A DNA stretch of 64,000 nucleotides from Leptoclinus maculatus (GCA_032191485.1 JAVDOI010000001.1:34639885-34703884); one strand, 5' to 3'; numbered from the stretch's first letter, positions 1 through 13,180 are shown. Made by a program: numbers and translations. The notes: a model not told the origin generated them from the sequence alone.

Positions 1-2102
1 AAAGTGGCTGCTGTCAAGCTCCGAAAAAGATAGCTGCAGGAAAACTGCATATGTAAGTAAATAGACTTATCACTGCCAGGTCATTAAAACACTGTGGGGA
101 TTTTTTCATTAGTACAGTATGATGTCTTCACACTGAGGCGGTGGAAGGATGTTCAAGTCACAAAGCTTTGCTTTTCTCTGTGCCCCTAAAGGCTGCGCCG
201 ATGTGAATATGAGTGCAATCTATTGCTTCAGTCACTCCCGAGACTCCAATGAAGGATTTTCAGCACGCTTCTTATGCAACAGTAAATTTATTTCAGTAAA
301 TATACTCAGCTAGCATGACTCTCTTTTGTAGTCTGAAAAAACCTGTGTGACAATAAATAATTGCGTTTCCCTCCTTCATCCTCAGGACTTTTTCCAGAGT
401 TCATGGCATTTTATATATTTTGATCCCCACAGCCCGAGCAGGTTAGCTTAGCTTCAGACTGAGTCATTGTCGTGAGACAAAGAAGCCAGGGCTAAGCCCA
501 ACTTTAGCTTGGTAATCCTGCTTCGTGAGAAAGGCCCTTGAAATCAAAATTTTAATGTCACATCTAATCCTAGAAGCCTCCATGCCCCAAAGTTATTCAA
601 CTAAGCTTCTCCATAGACACTTGCAGCGCAAAGTTGAACTTGTGAATGGAAAATATGCCCTTTTCATCTCTCATAGCCCTCACCTTCACTCATGTGAGCT
701 TGCAAATAAAAATGTAACAGGTTGCAGTTTGTAAATAAGCATCACAAGACAGTTAGTTGAAGGGTTTGAATACATGGAGAAAGACAAACCTTAGGACATG
801 ATAGATGCAGTAAAACACCAAAATAAGAGCAATGAATAGCAAAACTGTTGTGAAACAACATCCTGCAGAATTGCATTTGAATACAAGGACAGAAATGGTA
901 CTTCAAGATGAATTATTCACATTTTATTTTCCAAGATCAACAGAATATGACACCCTTGTACCCAAGTAATTAATTATTAATTACCAGGTTGATTTTCTTT
1001 CAACTCCATGTCATATTAAATTAAGAAATATTGCCACACTAAGTTATTTATGTTAAGCTTTTGTGTGTCAGATTCAATAATATTCCTCTCCAGTGATGGG
1101 GAAACCACCTCCACTTCAGTCACAATAAACAATGGCTCCCAGTAGAACCACCCCACTGACCTGTAACTCAACTTTTGCACACAAAGTCTTCTCTGTTTCT
1201 TTAACAGTAACCACAGACTCATGCTCTGCCCTCATTAACATACCAAAATGCCAGAGACACGTGAGAAAAACACCTGCTGTCCTCTAATCTCACTCAGTGC
1301 AGGTGAAGCAACATGAGGCACATCAGATTAGTCTTTGGTCCGTATCAACTGTGATCTTATCTAACACAGGTGTGCCATTCATAGTGATTCTGTAGCTAAT
1401 AAGTGAAACATCTATAGACAATCAATATATAATTACTTATGTTTAAGGCCCCTATACAGCACATAGCTCTTATGTGCAATTGTGGTCTTTTTTAGGGTGT
1501 TTGACTCTTGTTGGTGGCAGGTTGAAATTGAATTAATGCCATGGACACAGTTCTTTTCATTCTTTTGTGGAAGGGCACAACATAGTGGGTACATTTACAC
1601 ACTCAGATTTCAGATACCCAGATGGGACTTTCATCCAGGAGATCATTGTTTCTGTTCCATGTGAAACTAAAAGTCTTAAATTACGTCACTGTTGTTGTTA
1701 TTTCAACCCAAACCACAATATTTTCCTAAACGTAACCAAATAGTTTTATTGCCTCAACACCACAGGGGCTTGCACAGGTACACTCGTTTTGCTGGACATT
1801 AGTAGGAAAAGCGGAGGAAAAATAACAAAATAACTTAATGTAAGAAAAAATAAAAACAGTTGTATGAGGATAGTATGGCTGTGGACTTGTTTCCTCTTTA
1901 CTTCATAGTCATCACACCGTCTGTTATACATCAAAATGTATCGCTTACAGTCTGACCCTTGTATTGACCAAGATTTTTCGAGACCCATCTCGCACAGTGA
2001 GATATGCAATGAACTTGAATGATCACTGTTATCACACATTAAAGGTTTAATTGTGACAAACAAGTACACATGCATTTTTTTACATTTTGCCAAGAAAGAC
2101 TG
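1..2102. other. Non-coding stretch, nothing recognised
   Basis: AT-rich sequence without a coding region that I can support. The open frames in it are short, start at non-ATG codons in several cases, and show no domain or splice context. No tandem array or inverted repeat stood out. Confidence 0.6.
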
Positions 2103-2798
2103 TGGCCCAATCCCAATGTCCCCCCTAAACCCTCAAACCCTGAACCCTCAAGGACTTACTGACGTCACCTGGTAAGTGGTTGAGTGTGAGAGACTGTGAG
2201 GCCTTGAAATGGTGTAAATAGGAATGGGACAACACTTTGCTGCAACATATCACGTTACCATGAAAACGACAAAAAATATGATGTACAATTGTGGGTATTT
2301 ATACTTTGTACTCCCTGATTTGAAAGTCTTCCTGGCTCTTTCCTCACAAGATGAGGTAATTTCATATAATATATTTACTCGTTTTTGTCAAAACAGCTTC
2401 AATGACAAAATCAAATATTTGATGAATAAATGAATAAATATTCTCTGATTTCAAGTTTATTTTTTGTTCCATCTTCAACCCTTAATGTTTCTGTGTAAAT
2501 TGAATGAGACAGGCTGAACACACGTGAGCCGTCCTCTTTGTTTACCTTTTTTTTTACGTCTCCATGCGTCCACTGGTTACCCCGTGTTTAACGTCACATT
2601 GCAATGATTTGTGGGTAATTCCCTTAGGAAAAGTCAGCATCCTATGCTGATTTACGGAAAGGGTTCATAAAGGGCTCAAAATGTCTGCAAGAGAGCCCTC
2701 AAACACTCGATGATTTGACAGTGGGACAGCCCTAAACCCTCAAGGACTTCGCGGGAGCGCGCCTCAAAGTCTGTAAGGGGGGACATTGGGATTGGGCC

Positions 2799-2799
<1 letters not shown>
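2103..2799. mobile_element. Non-autonomous TIR DNA transposon, about 0.7 kb
   Basis: The two ends are inverted copies of each other: TGGCCCAATCCCAATGTCCC starts at 2103 and its reverse complement ends at 2799, about 24 bp in all. Next to both ends lie related 'CCCTAAACCCTCAAGGACTT' tracts (about 2125-2157 and 2731-2750). The interior has no transposase-like frame, so this is a non-autonomous copy. I could not pin the target-site duplication, and so do not name the superfamily. Confidence 0.65.

Positions 2800-2802
<3 letters not shown>

Positions 2803-2882
<80 letters not shown>
2803..2882. repeat. (AG)40 microsatellite
   Basis: Uninterrupted AG dinucleotides for 80 bp, starting 3 bp outside the right end of the TIR element. 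The Arg-Glu and Ser-Leu repeat frames in it are products of the microsatellite and not proteins. Confidence 0.97.
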
Positions 2883-2886
<4 letters not shown>

Positions 2887-4165
2887 AATGTGTAAATATA
2901 ATATCAATATTTTAATTCTACACTTCAAAGCAAGATGGTGTTTTTTTTCCTTCATGTCTTACTGGTGGGATTTGCTGATTTTTCTATTCAAGCGGTGCAT
3001 TCGTGAGGGCTTGTGTTCAAAACCCTTCTGCTCTCATCACCACTCTGAGCCCAGGATAAGACAGGACAGGACTTGCTCTCTTAAGTTGGCCCCCTTTAGG
3101 CAGTTTGGCTCCGTGCTCAGATCCTATTCTGACCTGGAAATGAAAAGCATGGAGTGAAGGCTCTGGAGAGATGACAGAGCTGTGTCCCCGTCTTCCTGAC
3201 AGAGCTGATCTTTAATACCGCTTTGCTTCTCCTTAGCTGTCAATCTGCTCTCCCTCCAACCGATAACTGGCTGTTCTTGCCGTCTCCTAATTGTGTCTCT
3301 TAAGCTTAAGTTTGTCATAACATATTGGTGCATGGCATCGTGGCGGTTATGAGCATGGACAGCCTTGACTGCTCTGACAGCTTGGTGCTTTCCAAGCTTA
3401 TGCCTCAGATGCCCTGTAGTAAAATTTGATTTGATGATGTTTCTTGATCCTTGTCCATATTCCAGCGACATATTTTGCAATGCAGAGGACAGAAGAGTAA
3501 GACTGCCTCCTTCATTATGCTGCCACAACAGCTGAGGTGCAGTAGTGTTTGCACAGTGAGGCCGAACTGTCACGCTAGCAGGGGAAACTGTAATAACAAT
3601 ATAATAAAATTAAAATTATTATTTCAAATCATTAGCCTGCAAAGGATGACGCTGGCAATAACCTGCTTATTAGATATAGGTAGGTAAGTAAATATATCAT
3701 TTGAGAGCAAGGTGTGCCATAACAAAAACTTCAACAGCATCAGTGACTAATTTCTGCAGCTCATAAGCCCTTCAATTAACCTTTTCCTACCGAGAGGGTC
3801 CCTTAAGGGTGTGGAAATATGTGGAAATATGTTAATATGGATACGGCTTCTCTCAACCTGCCAGAAATTGCAAACTGAGAGTAAACTAATTAAGTAGGGG
3901 AGACCGAACATCGACCAGATTGCATGCAGATTACATTGAATCTACCAGATAATGACTTGCTGAAGTATCAGAGTTGAGCATTCTGAAAAAACAGACAGAG
4001 GTGTCTCAAATACTTAATTTCCCACTGTCAAGAGAGATAAGATGGGCAAGAAACTAACTGAAATAACAATTTCATGCCACTTGAGCTGTGTGAATATTTC
4101 CCTCCAATTTCCAAGGTCAAACTGACATTCTTCCTACTATGCAGTAACCTCGAAATGAAACCAAT
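2883..4165. other. Non-coding stretch, nothing recognised
   Basis: Mixed-composition sequence. An open frame of about 150 codons on the minus strand (3124-3573) has no recognisable domain and no clear splice context. I see no repeat. Confidence 0.5.
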
Positions 4166-4680
4166 CAGTGGCGGCTGGTGGAAAATGTTCTAGGTAGGGC
4201 TGTGCCACATCCAATCAATTTCAGCAAACATCCCAGTATGATTTAATGCAAAAAAATTAAGGTATCAAACACGCATTACTACTTTGCAGTTAAATATTTA
4301 ACATGTATTCCAACATGAAAAAAAGCATGTGTCTTTGCAGAGGGGGTGCAGGTGTAGTAACTGTTTTAAGAGATTGGACATGTTAGGTTTTAGCATCAGC
4401 ACCTCAGCTTGCTGTGCTTACAGTGCAGAACAAAGACTAGACTACTTGATTTCCAACCTGTGACTCATAAGGTCTCTCAGGATTCAGCCTCTGACTGAAC
4501 ATCTGATAAAACTGTTGGTTTCCGATTGCCTGTTTCTCTGTCCTGATGATTAACGTCTCTAGTGTGTAGCTGTCTCAATCTTGAGGCGATGAGGTGGTTT
4601 TCAGACTCTTTCTGTGTCAATGTTCCTCTCCCCTCGTTTTCTTCCCACAATCCAAATAACCACAAACATGCATATGATAA
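4166..4680. repeat. Diverged transposon fragments (hAT-like end, SINE-like tail)
   Basis: At 4166 the string CAGTGGCGGCTGGTGGAAAA looks like a hAT terminal repeat, but the partner end is not visible. On the minus strand between about 4600 and 4680 the sequence resembles the 'tttggactgtgggaggaaac' core of a common fish SINE or LINE tail, heavily mutated. Both calls rest on remembered motifs only. Confidence 0.3.
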
Positions 4681-5279
4681 TTATCATGAGGAGTAATTAT
4701 CTGGGTTTGACCCATTATTGATTACATTAGGGTGTTATTCTGCTTACTGCCCAGCTTGTACTTTCGCCACACGTAATGACAAAAATAATCATAATATAGG
4801 CAACATATCAAGATAGCAAAATGTGTGAAACAGCTCAGACATCCGGTTCTGTTTTTTCTGCAGGACATACCACTCAGTGTGCTCGGTAATGCATGAATGT
4901 CATGCGATGAACCTCAAGGGTCCGTCCTTAAACAAATACAATTCTCAATACGAGTGCTGCCCTCGAGGCATATCATACAGAAGACATGATATTGGTTTCC
5001 GTTGCTGCAAGGAGGACACTCCCCATTGACCCTAATAGCACAAATCAATGTGACACTCTCCACAGCTTTCTTTAGAGTCTCAGACAATGAACAAGTCCAT
5101 AGTACAGTAAAGATTTCACACTTAGGGACTAAAAAAACATATTGTAAGTGGTATAGATACCTAAACTAGAAGTAAACTACAGAAAAATAAGTATCGGCAC
5201 CTTTAACCTTCACCTACAAGACTGTACGCCAATCTCAACAATTACTGGACAGTTTATGGACATCCATGATCCCAAAAAT

Positions 5280-5700
5280 ATAATCTATACATTTTCTGTC
5301 CCCTTGACCTTTCACGTAGCACAACTGTCAGGTCAAAACTGCTTCTTGCCCAACACTTGACATATTATTTCAGAAACTGCAGGACATGGCATTTGTTGTG
5401 GATATTCGTGGTTTCCTGACCTTTCCTCTGGAGATACTACTGTCAGGCTAAAATATCCACAAAATATATTAAAAAAAATAAAAGGGTGGATTGCCCTACA
5501 ATTTACAGAGCTTTTTTACTCTTCAAAAGATGAACTCTTTTCTTTTTGAAGACTGCATGAGCTTTCCTCTGGCACTATCTTCAGGTCAAATAAACAAAAC
5601 TGAGCACATTCATGCTACCAGTGGAAATAAAGACCTTTGTTTGTATAATGCTATGGCCTTTCCTCTAGCACTAACCTCTGAAATTGTACATGTTTAGCTG
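5280..5700. repeat. Diverged percomorph dispersed repeat
   Basis: Contains repeated short phrases ('gacctttcctctggaga', 'gctttcctctggcac', 'cctttcctctagcac', 'tcaggtcaaa') spaced roughly 60-110 bp apart. The same phrases occur at 57405-57905. This fits a dispersed family with an internal tandem structure. The boundaries are approximate. Confidence 0.45.
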
Positions 5701-8700
5701 CTTGGTGTCATAACAAAGAACAATAATGGCAGCAACTTTGCAGGACTTTAGACTTTTTCAGCAGTCTTTTAACTACAGTGCACTATTATCTGAAAAAGAA
5801 GACACTCAATGTTGAGTGCGTTCATGTTTATTAAACTCAAATTTTAAAAAACTATGTGCTGCAGTCTCATTGTTTTGTCTTTGTGCTGCTCGACATTTCA
5901 CAAAGCCAGCAAAAAAGTGTTGAACATTTCAGGCAATTTACACCATTTTGCACATTGCCGCACCATTGCTGTGAATTCAAAGTAAGCTGTGACAACCATT
6001 CACCTGTCTAACATGTTTCTATTTTTGTATTCAATCTGTGAATTTATTGGCTCAATTTAATATTTCAGTCTGTTTCTATGCCTCCATTTTCACAGAGGAA
6101 TCCCATTTCCTGAGCCAAACCTCAATTCAAAAAGACTCATGCTTAGACTCATTATGCTTCTGCAACAGTCCAAACACGGGAAAAGAATGTGAAGCATTAG
6201 GCAGGTGTCCATGGCTTCTGGTCAAGGGAGATCGAACTCATGATCCACTCAGATTTTGAGAAAAACAGCTCAGTGTCAGTCACCCGACAAAAAGTCAAGG
6301 GTAGAGATTTTACTGGTCTTTCCATGTGAATATCTTCCTCACTGTATGGAGACCATGCATGGAAAATCCAACTATGTCTGCACTTTTCTTATATTCTATC
6401 ACAAGGCATAGCATAAGCCAGGAAAAACACGGCTTTGTTATTTTCCTGGCCAAAGCAGGTGATACATAATATTAATGTTTCAGCAACATCTGGGCTATTC
6501 CGTTATTCAAAAAAGGTTAAAGAGATTTCTGAATAAACCTACATTAATTTATCTTTTATTGAATCTGCCTGGTAATTTTACGTGTGCACTTATTTTGTGC
6601 GCAAAGTAAGAACTTTTCTACGCACATATGAGTGAATGAGGCTCATTGTATTGGCAATATCAACCAGGAAACTGACGAGCCAATCAAATTTTTCACAAGT
6701 ACTGAGACATCTCCGACCAATGTGTTTTTGTGTTTTACAACCACGATGATGCATAGATTAAAAAACATTAATTATACTAGCTTAAAGTTAAAATAGCTTA
6801 TAACACGTCCTGATTAGGTTGTTTTTTTTAAATATATTTTAGCTGCATCTCTTAAACCTCTACACAGTCATGTTCAAGTTAAATAGGTTTTTCCAGATGA
6901 CTGCAACTACTGCTAATGTCACGCTATTTCTTACCCATCCATTTGTTTCCCCAAATTAATTAGCTTTATTGAGGTAAATTTCCCAGCCGAAGACACTGTG
7001 TGGTGTCTGTTAGGGAGCCATGGGTGAGTGGGGAAATGGTTTGGAAGGAAAAAAGCTGGCCGATAAAAACCGAACAATAGAATTCCTGAATGCAATTAAG
7101 CAAAAAAAAAAAGAAATTAGAAGTCTCTGCAGTGAAAAAAAAAGTGCCCTGCATCAGTAGATTCTCTTGTTCATGCAAGGAAATGTACTGATAAAGGAAA
7201 GCCTTTCATTCCTCTGTGCTGGGAGCTCCGGGTGTCCAAATATTCAGGAGAATTTCAGACTTAATTTTCATGGTGCTGCTGTGAACTCAGTGTGCATGAT
7301 GTTAAGTACACCTTCTTTGCTCCGTGGCGCTATATTTTCCTCTCAAAATGAAAGAAAATGGATGTTTCACATGAATGCCGGCAAATACTGATACTTGTGC
7401 CCATTGTGTTCTCCACCTCCATCAACAGATATTTAATTTGATTGCAAGCAAAACCCCTGATGTGAGTCAAATAACTTTATTTAACCATTCCTGCACAATG
7501 TAATTAGAAATGATCAGATGTAAGCATGACACTGCTGTCATATTGGAATGTGGCTATTAATTGATAATGTTAAGATACAATGTTACATTTAGATGTTTCT
7601 CCGTTATAATCAGGTAGCCCAGTGCAGAATGTGTAATTAAGACACATTATTATCACCAGCCTGTCAGTGAATGAATTTACTTTCTTGCAAATTGTCCAGA
7701 GAAATTAAGATTGCTCACAGTTGCATCTGTTTTTTTTTGTGCCAAGCTAAAAGGGAAAATAGGACATGGAAATAGTTATCAAAAAGTAAAAGAAACATTT
7801 CATTATATATCTCTATCACTCCTACATAACTGGGTTGATGTAAGACTAAATGCTGCTTGATCTTACCAGTGGCAAAAGTACAGAATAGCAGAAGAAGACA
7901 AAAACAGTTTTCACTATTCTGAATCACATCACATTGTGCTCCATTGTAATGTAATAAACTGCATTGCGCTGCATTGCAACATGGTCAACATTCACTGCAG
8001 AACCTCCCAGGTCAATTGGACAAACAGGAAACAAAAACAAACTTGGAGTTTAAAAGACAAACAGGATAGTGGGGGTTAAGCATTGCTCAACTACACTGTG
8101 CTTGTGCAGGCTTGCTGCGTATTGTCAGAGCTCTGTGTCTAGTTGCTTCAGCTTATATTTATACTGTACGTCTGAGTGAAGCTAATATTATGCATTATAT
8201 AACAAGTGCTCATTTTTTTAAGTGATTTTGGATGATCCAGAGAACAAATTTCCTGAGATTGAATGTGTGTATATGCGTATCTTTTTAAATAATTGTATTT
8301 ATTTATTTATGTATTATTGCTGGAACAAGAACACAAGTAAACAACAGTACCAGCACTGTAGCAAAATGACTACATAATGTTGTGTGGGCTGCAGGGTACA
8401 AATGAGGTGTTGGGGGGAAATAGCTTGGGATTATTTGCTTTCCAAATATAGAGCAAGCAAAAAAAAAACAGAAGCATGGCCTGGGGGGGGGGGGGGGGGA
8501 AGAAATACCAAAATAAGACAAGGACTCACACAGCAATCAAGTTCTGCTACTGAATTTGTGTTGCTGATTAAGAGCAAAATATATAAATCTGTGTTAAGCC
8601 CTTTACAAGACATTAACTGTGTAGGTTGTTAAGTTTTGAAATTATATATTATTTTCCTCAATGTTTAACAGTATTTCCTAAAAAACAATCACCAAAAACA

Positions 8701-9560
8701 TCAAGAAGAAGTTGAGGTACAACTTTCAAACTTTAAAAGCCAAAGTGAGAAAATGAGGGGGTGTTGTTGTCTTCGGTTGTCACTGTTGCACATCATCATT
8801 AATTCATCTTACTTTCTCTCACAATTAGCAGATGACACATTTCAAGCAGAGAAGCAGATGTACAAGCTGATTGATGTGATTTGTAGAACAGAAGCATGCC
8901 ATGCGTGGAACATTATATCGTACAGTTTCGCATAGTTAGTCAGTTGGTGTTAGACAGATGTTGTCAGGAAACAGAGGATGACATGACTTCCAAATGATCT
9001 CTTCTTGCCTCCCTTCCTGTTTGTAATTTAGAAACAATGTTGGCATAATTTGCAAAGTTTGAATCCCTCTGAGCATGAAAACGCCTTTAAATCAATCTTG
9101 GAGCAGTCCTATGAACAAACAATACACAACCTCATTTTTCGTTAATACCCAGCCCACATACAATACACAGCAGTTTGATTGACATGCTTCTGCTAAACAA
9201 GATGTAGGCATGTAAGGTATCATGTGGCCACAACTCTGCAGTGTTAGCCTTGAAGCATAATCAGGCATGCATATTGGGATATACACACTATAGCACCCCC
9301 CTAGAACCTCCAAGAAATGATTGTGGTTTGCTTCTATTTGTTTTCTTTTTAAGGCCTTAGAATAAATTGTATTGAGTGTGTTTGTGAGAGTCAAAGTCAT
9401 TTCTGACATTCTCGGCGGGTCAGGGAGAGAGAACAACTCACGGGACTCATCAAACGCAGAAAACGAAACAAAAAAAATGTTGAGCAACCCCATACTATGT
9501 ATGAGCAAAAGAAGATCCCTGACACCGCCACTGCAAAGGGACACTTCATGAGCAAGGACC
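5701..9560. other. Non-coding stretch with homopolymer runs
   Basis: AT-rich with no supported gene. It includes an uninterrupted run of 17 G (8483-8499). The minus-strand frame of 156 codons at 9092-9562 has no domain that I recognise. Confidence 0.5.
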
Positions 9561-9599
9561 ACACATCAACTCAGGAGCACTCAGTGAAAGGCCACAGTT

Positions 9600-9960
9600 T
9601 GTTAATGTTAGCAACTCGCTCAGCAGTTTGGTAATTACTTTGGATATTGCAAAGGAATCTTGGACTTCAACTGGGTACAAGGTGCGTGAATTGTTATCCA
9701 CCAAGATGAAAATGGAGGCCATAGAAGGGAAAATTCAGACGAAATGCTGAAAGACTCTGCTGCATCAAAGTGCAGCTCATAAGTTTTAAGAATGATTAAC
9801 TCATCATAGAAAAGGCAAGAGAACACCTAAAAAACACTTCGGTCTACATGAATGAGGACATTTCTGAACTGCTGAGGAAGTAGAGAGCTGAACTTCTGGC
9901 TGCGATGAGAGAAGCCAGAGCAAAGGGTATACGTAAGGGATGATGCCCGACAGGGTGTCC
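9600..9960 (+). pseudogene. LINE ORF1-like remnant
   Basis: From about 9840 the plus strand reads, across one stop codon, as 'VYMNEDISELLRK' then 'RAELLAAMREARAKGI'. This resembles the conserved C-terminal block seen in ORF1 proteins of several non-LTR retrotransposons (pattern 'VNEDLS..VR.KRAEL...M..AR.KG'). The upstream sequence in the same frame has several stops, so the copy is dead. It sits 0.45 kb upstream of the LTR element and is unrelated to it. The clade is not assigned. Confidence 0.4.
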
Positions 9961-10407
9961 ATTATCAGGAATTATTGGACGGCGTGGAGACTTGTGGAGA
10001 ACTGTCTGATACACAGTCCATTAAAATGGATACCTCAAAGGGCTAAAGTTTTTTCACAATCCATTCACTACATTTCCAATACCTGGAACAATCATTGCCA
10101 TCCCATAAGGTTCTTATGTACTGGAAACGTTGTTCTCTGCTCCAGGAAAAAGGTACGACTTAGTTACGACTTGGCAACGGGATATTTTTCTAGTCCGTTC
10201 AGCTCATTGAAATATTTGGCTCAGCTATAAGAAGGAAAGCTAACGTCTTTCTAGCAAGATTAAAAGTCAATAACATTGCATACTGTTGACAAACAGTAAA
10301 TATAATTTGACAATATGTAACAACAAGACAAGCTAGCTATCCTGCCATGTCATTGTCCCGGCTGCAACTTGGCCGCAAATTGAAGTAGCGAGTTGAATAG
10401 CAAATGG

Positions 10408-10411
10408 GATG
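10408..10411. repeat. Target-site duplication GATG, left
   Basis: GATG directly before the 5' LTR matches GATG at 13177-13180, directly after the 3' LTR. A 4-bp duplication is usual for many LTR elements. Confidence 0.75.
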
Positions 10412-10968
10412 TGTGAGGAATTTAAGTTTTGAAGCGCTCCAAATTATGGATATTATGTGTTACAGTGTATTTACTTGTAGGAGTCTGGTCATTTCATGTA
10501 TTAAGTGTCTGTGTGATCAGGTTGAGGAATGTGCTGGAGCGGGGGTTAGAAGAAGTGGCTGGCTGAGGTGTTGGAATGGAACAATGGGTCAAAAGCCAGG
10601 AGGGGCTTACTGTACTTCAGCCAATCGAGGGAGCTGATCGATGACCTGAGGAATGTAACTTTGGAGGGACAAAGGACCTTCGAATTGGTGAAGAACCTCA
10701 GTCCTTCTCCTGACCATGAGGCAGACAACAGTCTGTCGTGTGGCCCGGACGGGGCCTCACTTTATATATACATGATTAATAGTTTGATTCGGTTTGTAAC
10801 TGTTTGTAACTGCATTTGCTTTTATTAGTATATTAAATTCCTTTTGATTTAAACTTCGACCAGCTGATTCGGCCCTGCTTGCTGATGGAAGAGGGAGAGC
10901 AAGGGGGGGGCTGCTTCTTCTCCTATGTGGGCCTCTTCTCCTCTCTTTGAGAAATTTTGAACATAACA
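10412..10968 (+). repeat. 5' LTR, 557 bp
   Basis: Begins TGTGAGGAATT and ends GAACATAACA (TG...CA). It repeats at 12620-13176 with a constant offset of 2208 bp at both ends, so there are no net indels. By eye the two copies are identical. A TATA-like TTTATATATA lies at 10761-10770. The short open frames inside the LTR recur in both copies only because the DNA is duplicated. Confidence 0.93.
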
Positions 10969-10971
10969 AAT

Positions 10972-10991
10972 TGGTGACCCTGACGTGATTT
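10972..10991 (+). other. Primer binding site (tRNA-Trp)
   Basis: TGGTGACCCTGACGTGATTT lies 3 bp after the 5' LTR. It is complementary to the 3' end of vertebrate tRNA-Trp plus CCA except for one base (CCCTG where the perfect match would be CCCCG). Its position and length are typical for priming of minus-strand DNA synthesis. Confidence 0.85.
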
Positions 10992-12608
10992 CTCAATTGG
11001 ACTCGGAGAAGGCTGAAATGACGTGGAATCGGTAGACACTTTCGGAGTGCACACAAACAAAAGGTGAGCAGAGCCGTTTTAGTAAAAATCTGTTTAGGTA
11101 GACTATAGGAACCTTAGCCGAAAGTGTTCACGGACCGTATGGTCCTTGGAGGCCTCATCTGGCCATGAGGGAGAGACCGCAAAGTAACCTGATGCAGGTA
11201 AAGTGCATTCTCCTGAAATTTTAAGTAAATTAAACAGCTGAAAGACTGTATGAAATGCGGAGGAGCATTTACAAACCGAATGCAAGTATTTGTATGTTGT
11301 ATTTCGTATATGTGTAAGGGCACGGCATGGCCGTATTTTGTATATATGTGTAAGGGCACGACGTGGTCGTTATGAGTATGAATGTTGTTATTTTGTGTTC
11401 TGTAACGGATGAATGTTGTAGAGTTGTGTTGTAAGAAAGGGTAACGTACGGTGTGAATGAATTGTTTGAAGCCGGGAGCTAAAGGCCTGCTCCGGTGCTT
11501 ACCTTAGATAGCTAAATAAGAGGAGATTATAAAAAATAACCGGTGCATTGTTGAGGACAAGGCCCGGTCTAGTTAAATAAAGAGTGTGTGGATGTGGCTG
11601 GCTATTGCATTAAGATTACGGTTGATAGTGTGGTTAACTTGACGAGGTTGGCCTAGCTTCATCTGTTAGCTTAGTTGCTTTGTTAGCTACAAAGCTCATG
11701 TGGTAAGCACATGTTCTTCGAGAAAAAATAGAAAAAAAGGAAACAACTACGCCACCCAGTGTTTTGGAGAAGTAATTGCTTGATAATTACAGAAAACTCC
11801 ATTACCCAGAGTCCCGGAGGTGTAAATACTTTAGTTAATTTCCATTAACAGTTTTAGTTTTGATTCAACATTTTTGATTTCCATTAACGGTTTTTATTTT
11901 ATTTTTGATTCGACATTTTAATATTGTTAGTTTGTTTAGTTTTTTGTTTGTTTGTTTTTTGTGTCAACGTGGGATTTAAGAATGGACTAAATTGGGGTTC
12001 CTTGAAAAAGGCAGTTTTAGCCTACGCCACACCCACTGAGACAGCGGCTGCCTTAACCCTCTTCCCCAAACCACTCCACCCCCTCCAACTGGAAAGATTC
12101 ATCTTGGGAAGGACAAAGTGCAGGCAAGCTGAGCGGTGGCATGGACAGTTCTCCTCACCACCACACGAGAACAAGATACCTGAAAACAGTCACTGCACTC
12201 ACAGACTCACCTGAACCTTGTGACAGTGATACACACCTACATGAGTGAAAAGCAAATTCACCACCGCTGGACGACGATTAAACACCTGGAACTATGTGGC
12301 CTTAGAGGCGCAATGTGTTGTCTACTGTTTTTTACCATGTAAATTGTAACACCTATTCTGCTTACACATCATGATGACACCTATGTGTAAAGAATTATCT
12401 TTTTCCCTCCACAGCTTGTACTTATTTTAGAAATGCTACACAAGAACTGTTAGAGATGCCTTGAATGTATTGGTCTCATGAATTGTTAATGCAGATGTTC
12501 AAGTGGATTCCTGCAGAGATTAATTGACAACTAGTGAAACAAATATACAGGGCAATGATGATGCATTGAGAGATACAACTGTTTATGTACTCACTCTGAA
12601 GAGTGAGT

Positions 12609-12619
12609 AAGGGGGGAAT
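12609..12619 (+). other. Polypurine tract
   Basis: AAGGGGGGAAT ends exactly where the 3' LTR begins (TGTGAGG at 12620). Position and composition fit the plus-strand primer of an LTR element. Confidence 0.85.
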
Positions 12620-13176
12620 TGTGAGGAATTTAAGTTTTGAAGCGCTCCAAATTATGGATATTATGTGTTACAGTGTATTTACTTGTAGGAGTCTGGTCAT
12701 TTCATGTATTAAGTGTCTGTGTGATCAGGTTGAGGAATGTGCTGGAGCGGGGGTTAGAAGAAGTGGCTGGCTGAGGTGTTGGAATGGAACAATGGGTCAA
12801 AAGCCAGGAGGGGCTTACTGTACTTCAGCCAATCGAGGGAGCTGATCGATGACCTGAGGAATGTAACTTTGGAGGGACAAAGGACCTTCGAATTGGTGAA
12901 GAACCTCAGTCCTTCTCCTGACCATGAGGCAGACAACAGTCTGTCGTGTGGCCCGGACGGGGCCTCACTTTATATATACATGATTAATAGTTTGATTCGG
13001 TTTGTAACTGTTTGTAACTGCATTTGCTTTTATTAGTATATTAAATTCCTTTTGATTTAAACTTCGACCAGCTGATTCGGCCCTGCTTGCTGATGGAAGA
13101 GGGAGAGCAAGGGGGGGGCTGCTTCTTCTCCTATGTGGGCCTCTTCTCCTCTCTTTGAGAAATTTTGAACATAACA
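12620..13176 (+). repeat. 3' LTR, 557 bp
   Basis: Second copy of the LTR described at 10412-10968, followed by the right GATG duplication at 13177-13180. Confidence 0.93.
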
Positions 13177-13180
13177 GATG

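Larger units (their letters stand above)
10412..13176 (+). mobile_element. Complete short LTR retrotransposon, non-autonomous
   Basis: A 2765-bp element with all structural parts: two 557-bp LTRs, a primer binding site complementary to tRNA-Trp, a polypurine tract directly before the 3' LTR, and a 4-bp GATG target duplication. The internal region (10969-12619, about 1650 bp) carries no gag, protease, reverse transcriptase or integrase frame that I can find. It must therefore be moved by proteins from a relative. An imperfect tandem duplication (about 11300-11370) and T-rich repeats (about 11830-11960) occur inside. Identical LTRs suggest a young insertion. The parent could be Gypsy-like or a retrovirus-like element, and the sequence does not decide between them. 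Confidence 0.9.

Noticed and set aside
6180..6260. tRNA-like B-box ('gagatcgaactcatgatcc')
   Set aside because: No matching A box or cloverleaf. At most a SINE relic.
8303..8632. Gly- and Pro-rich frames across 8483-8499
   Set aside because: Produced by a 17-base G run.
9092..9562. 156-codon minus-strand frame
   Set aside because: No domain seen, and frames of this length arise by chance in a window of this size. It may be part of an old repeat.
10568..13036. Duplicate 86-codon and 60-codon frames as a gene pair
   Set aside because: They lie inside the two LTRs and repeat only because the LTRs do.
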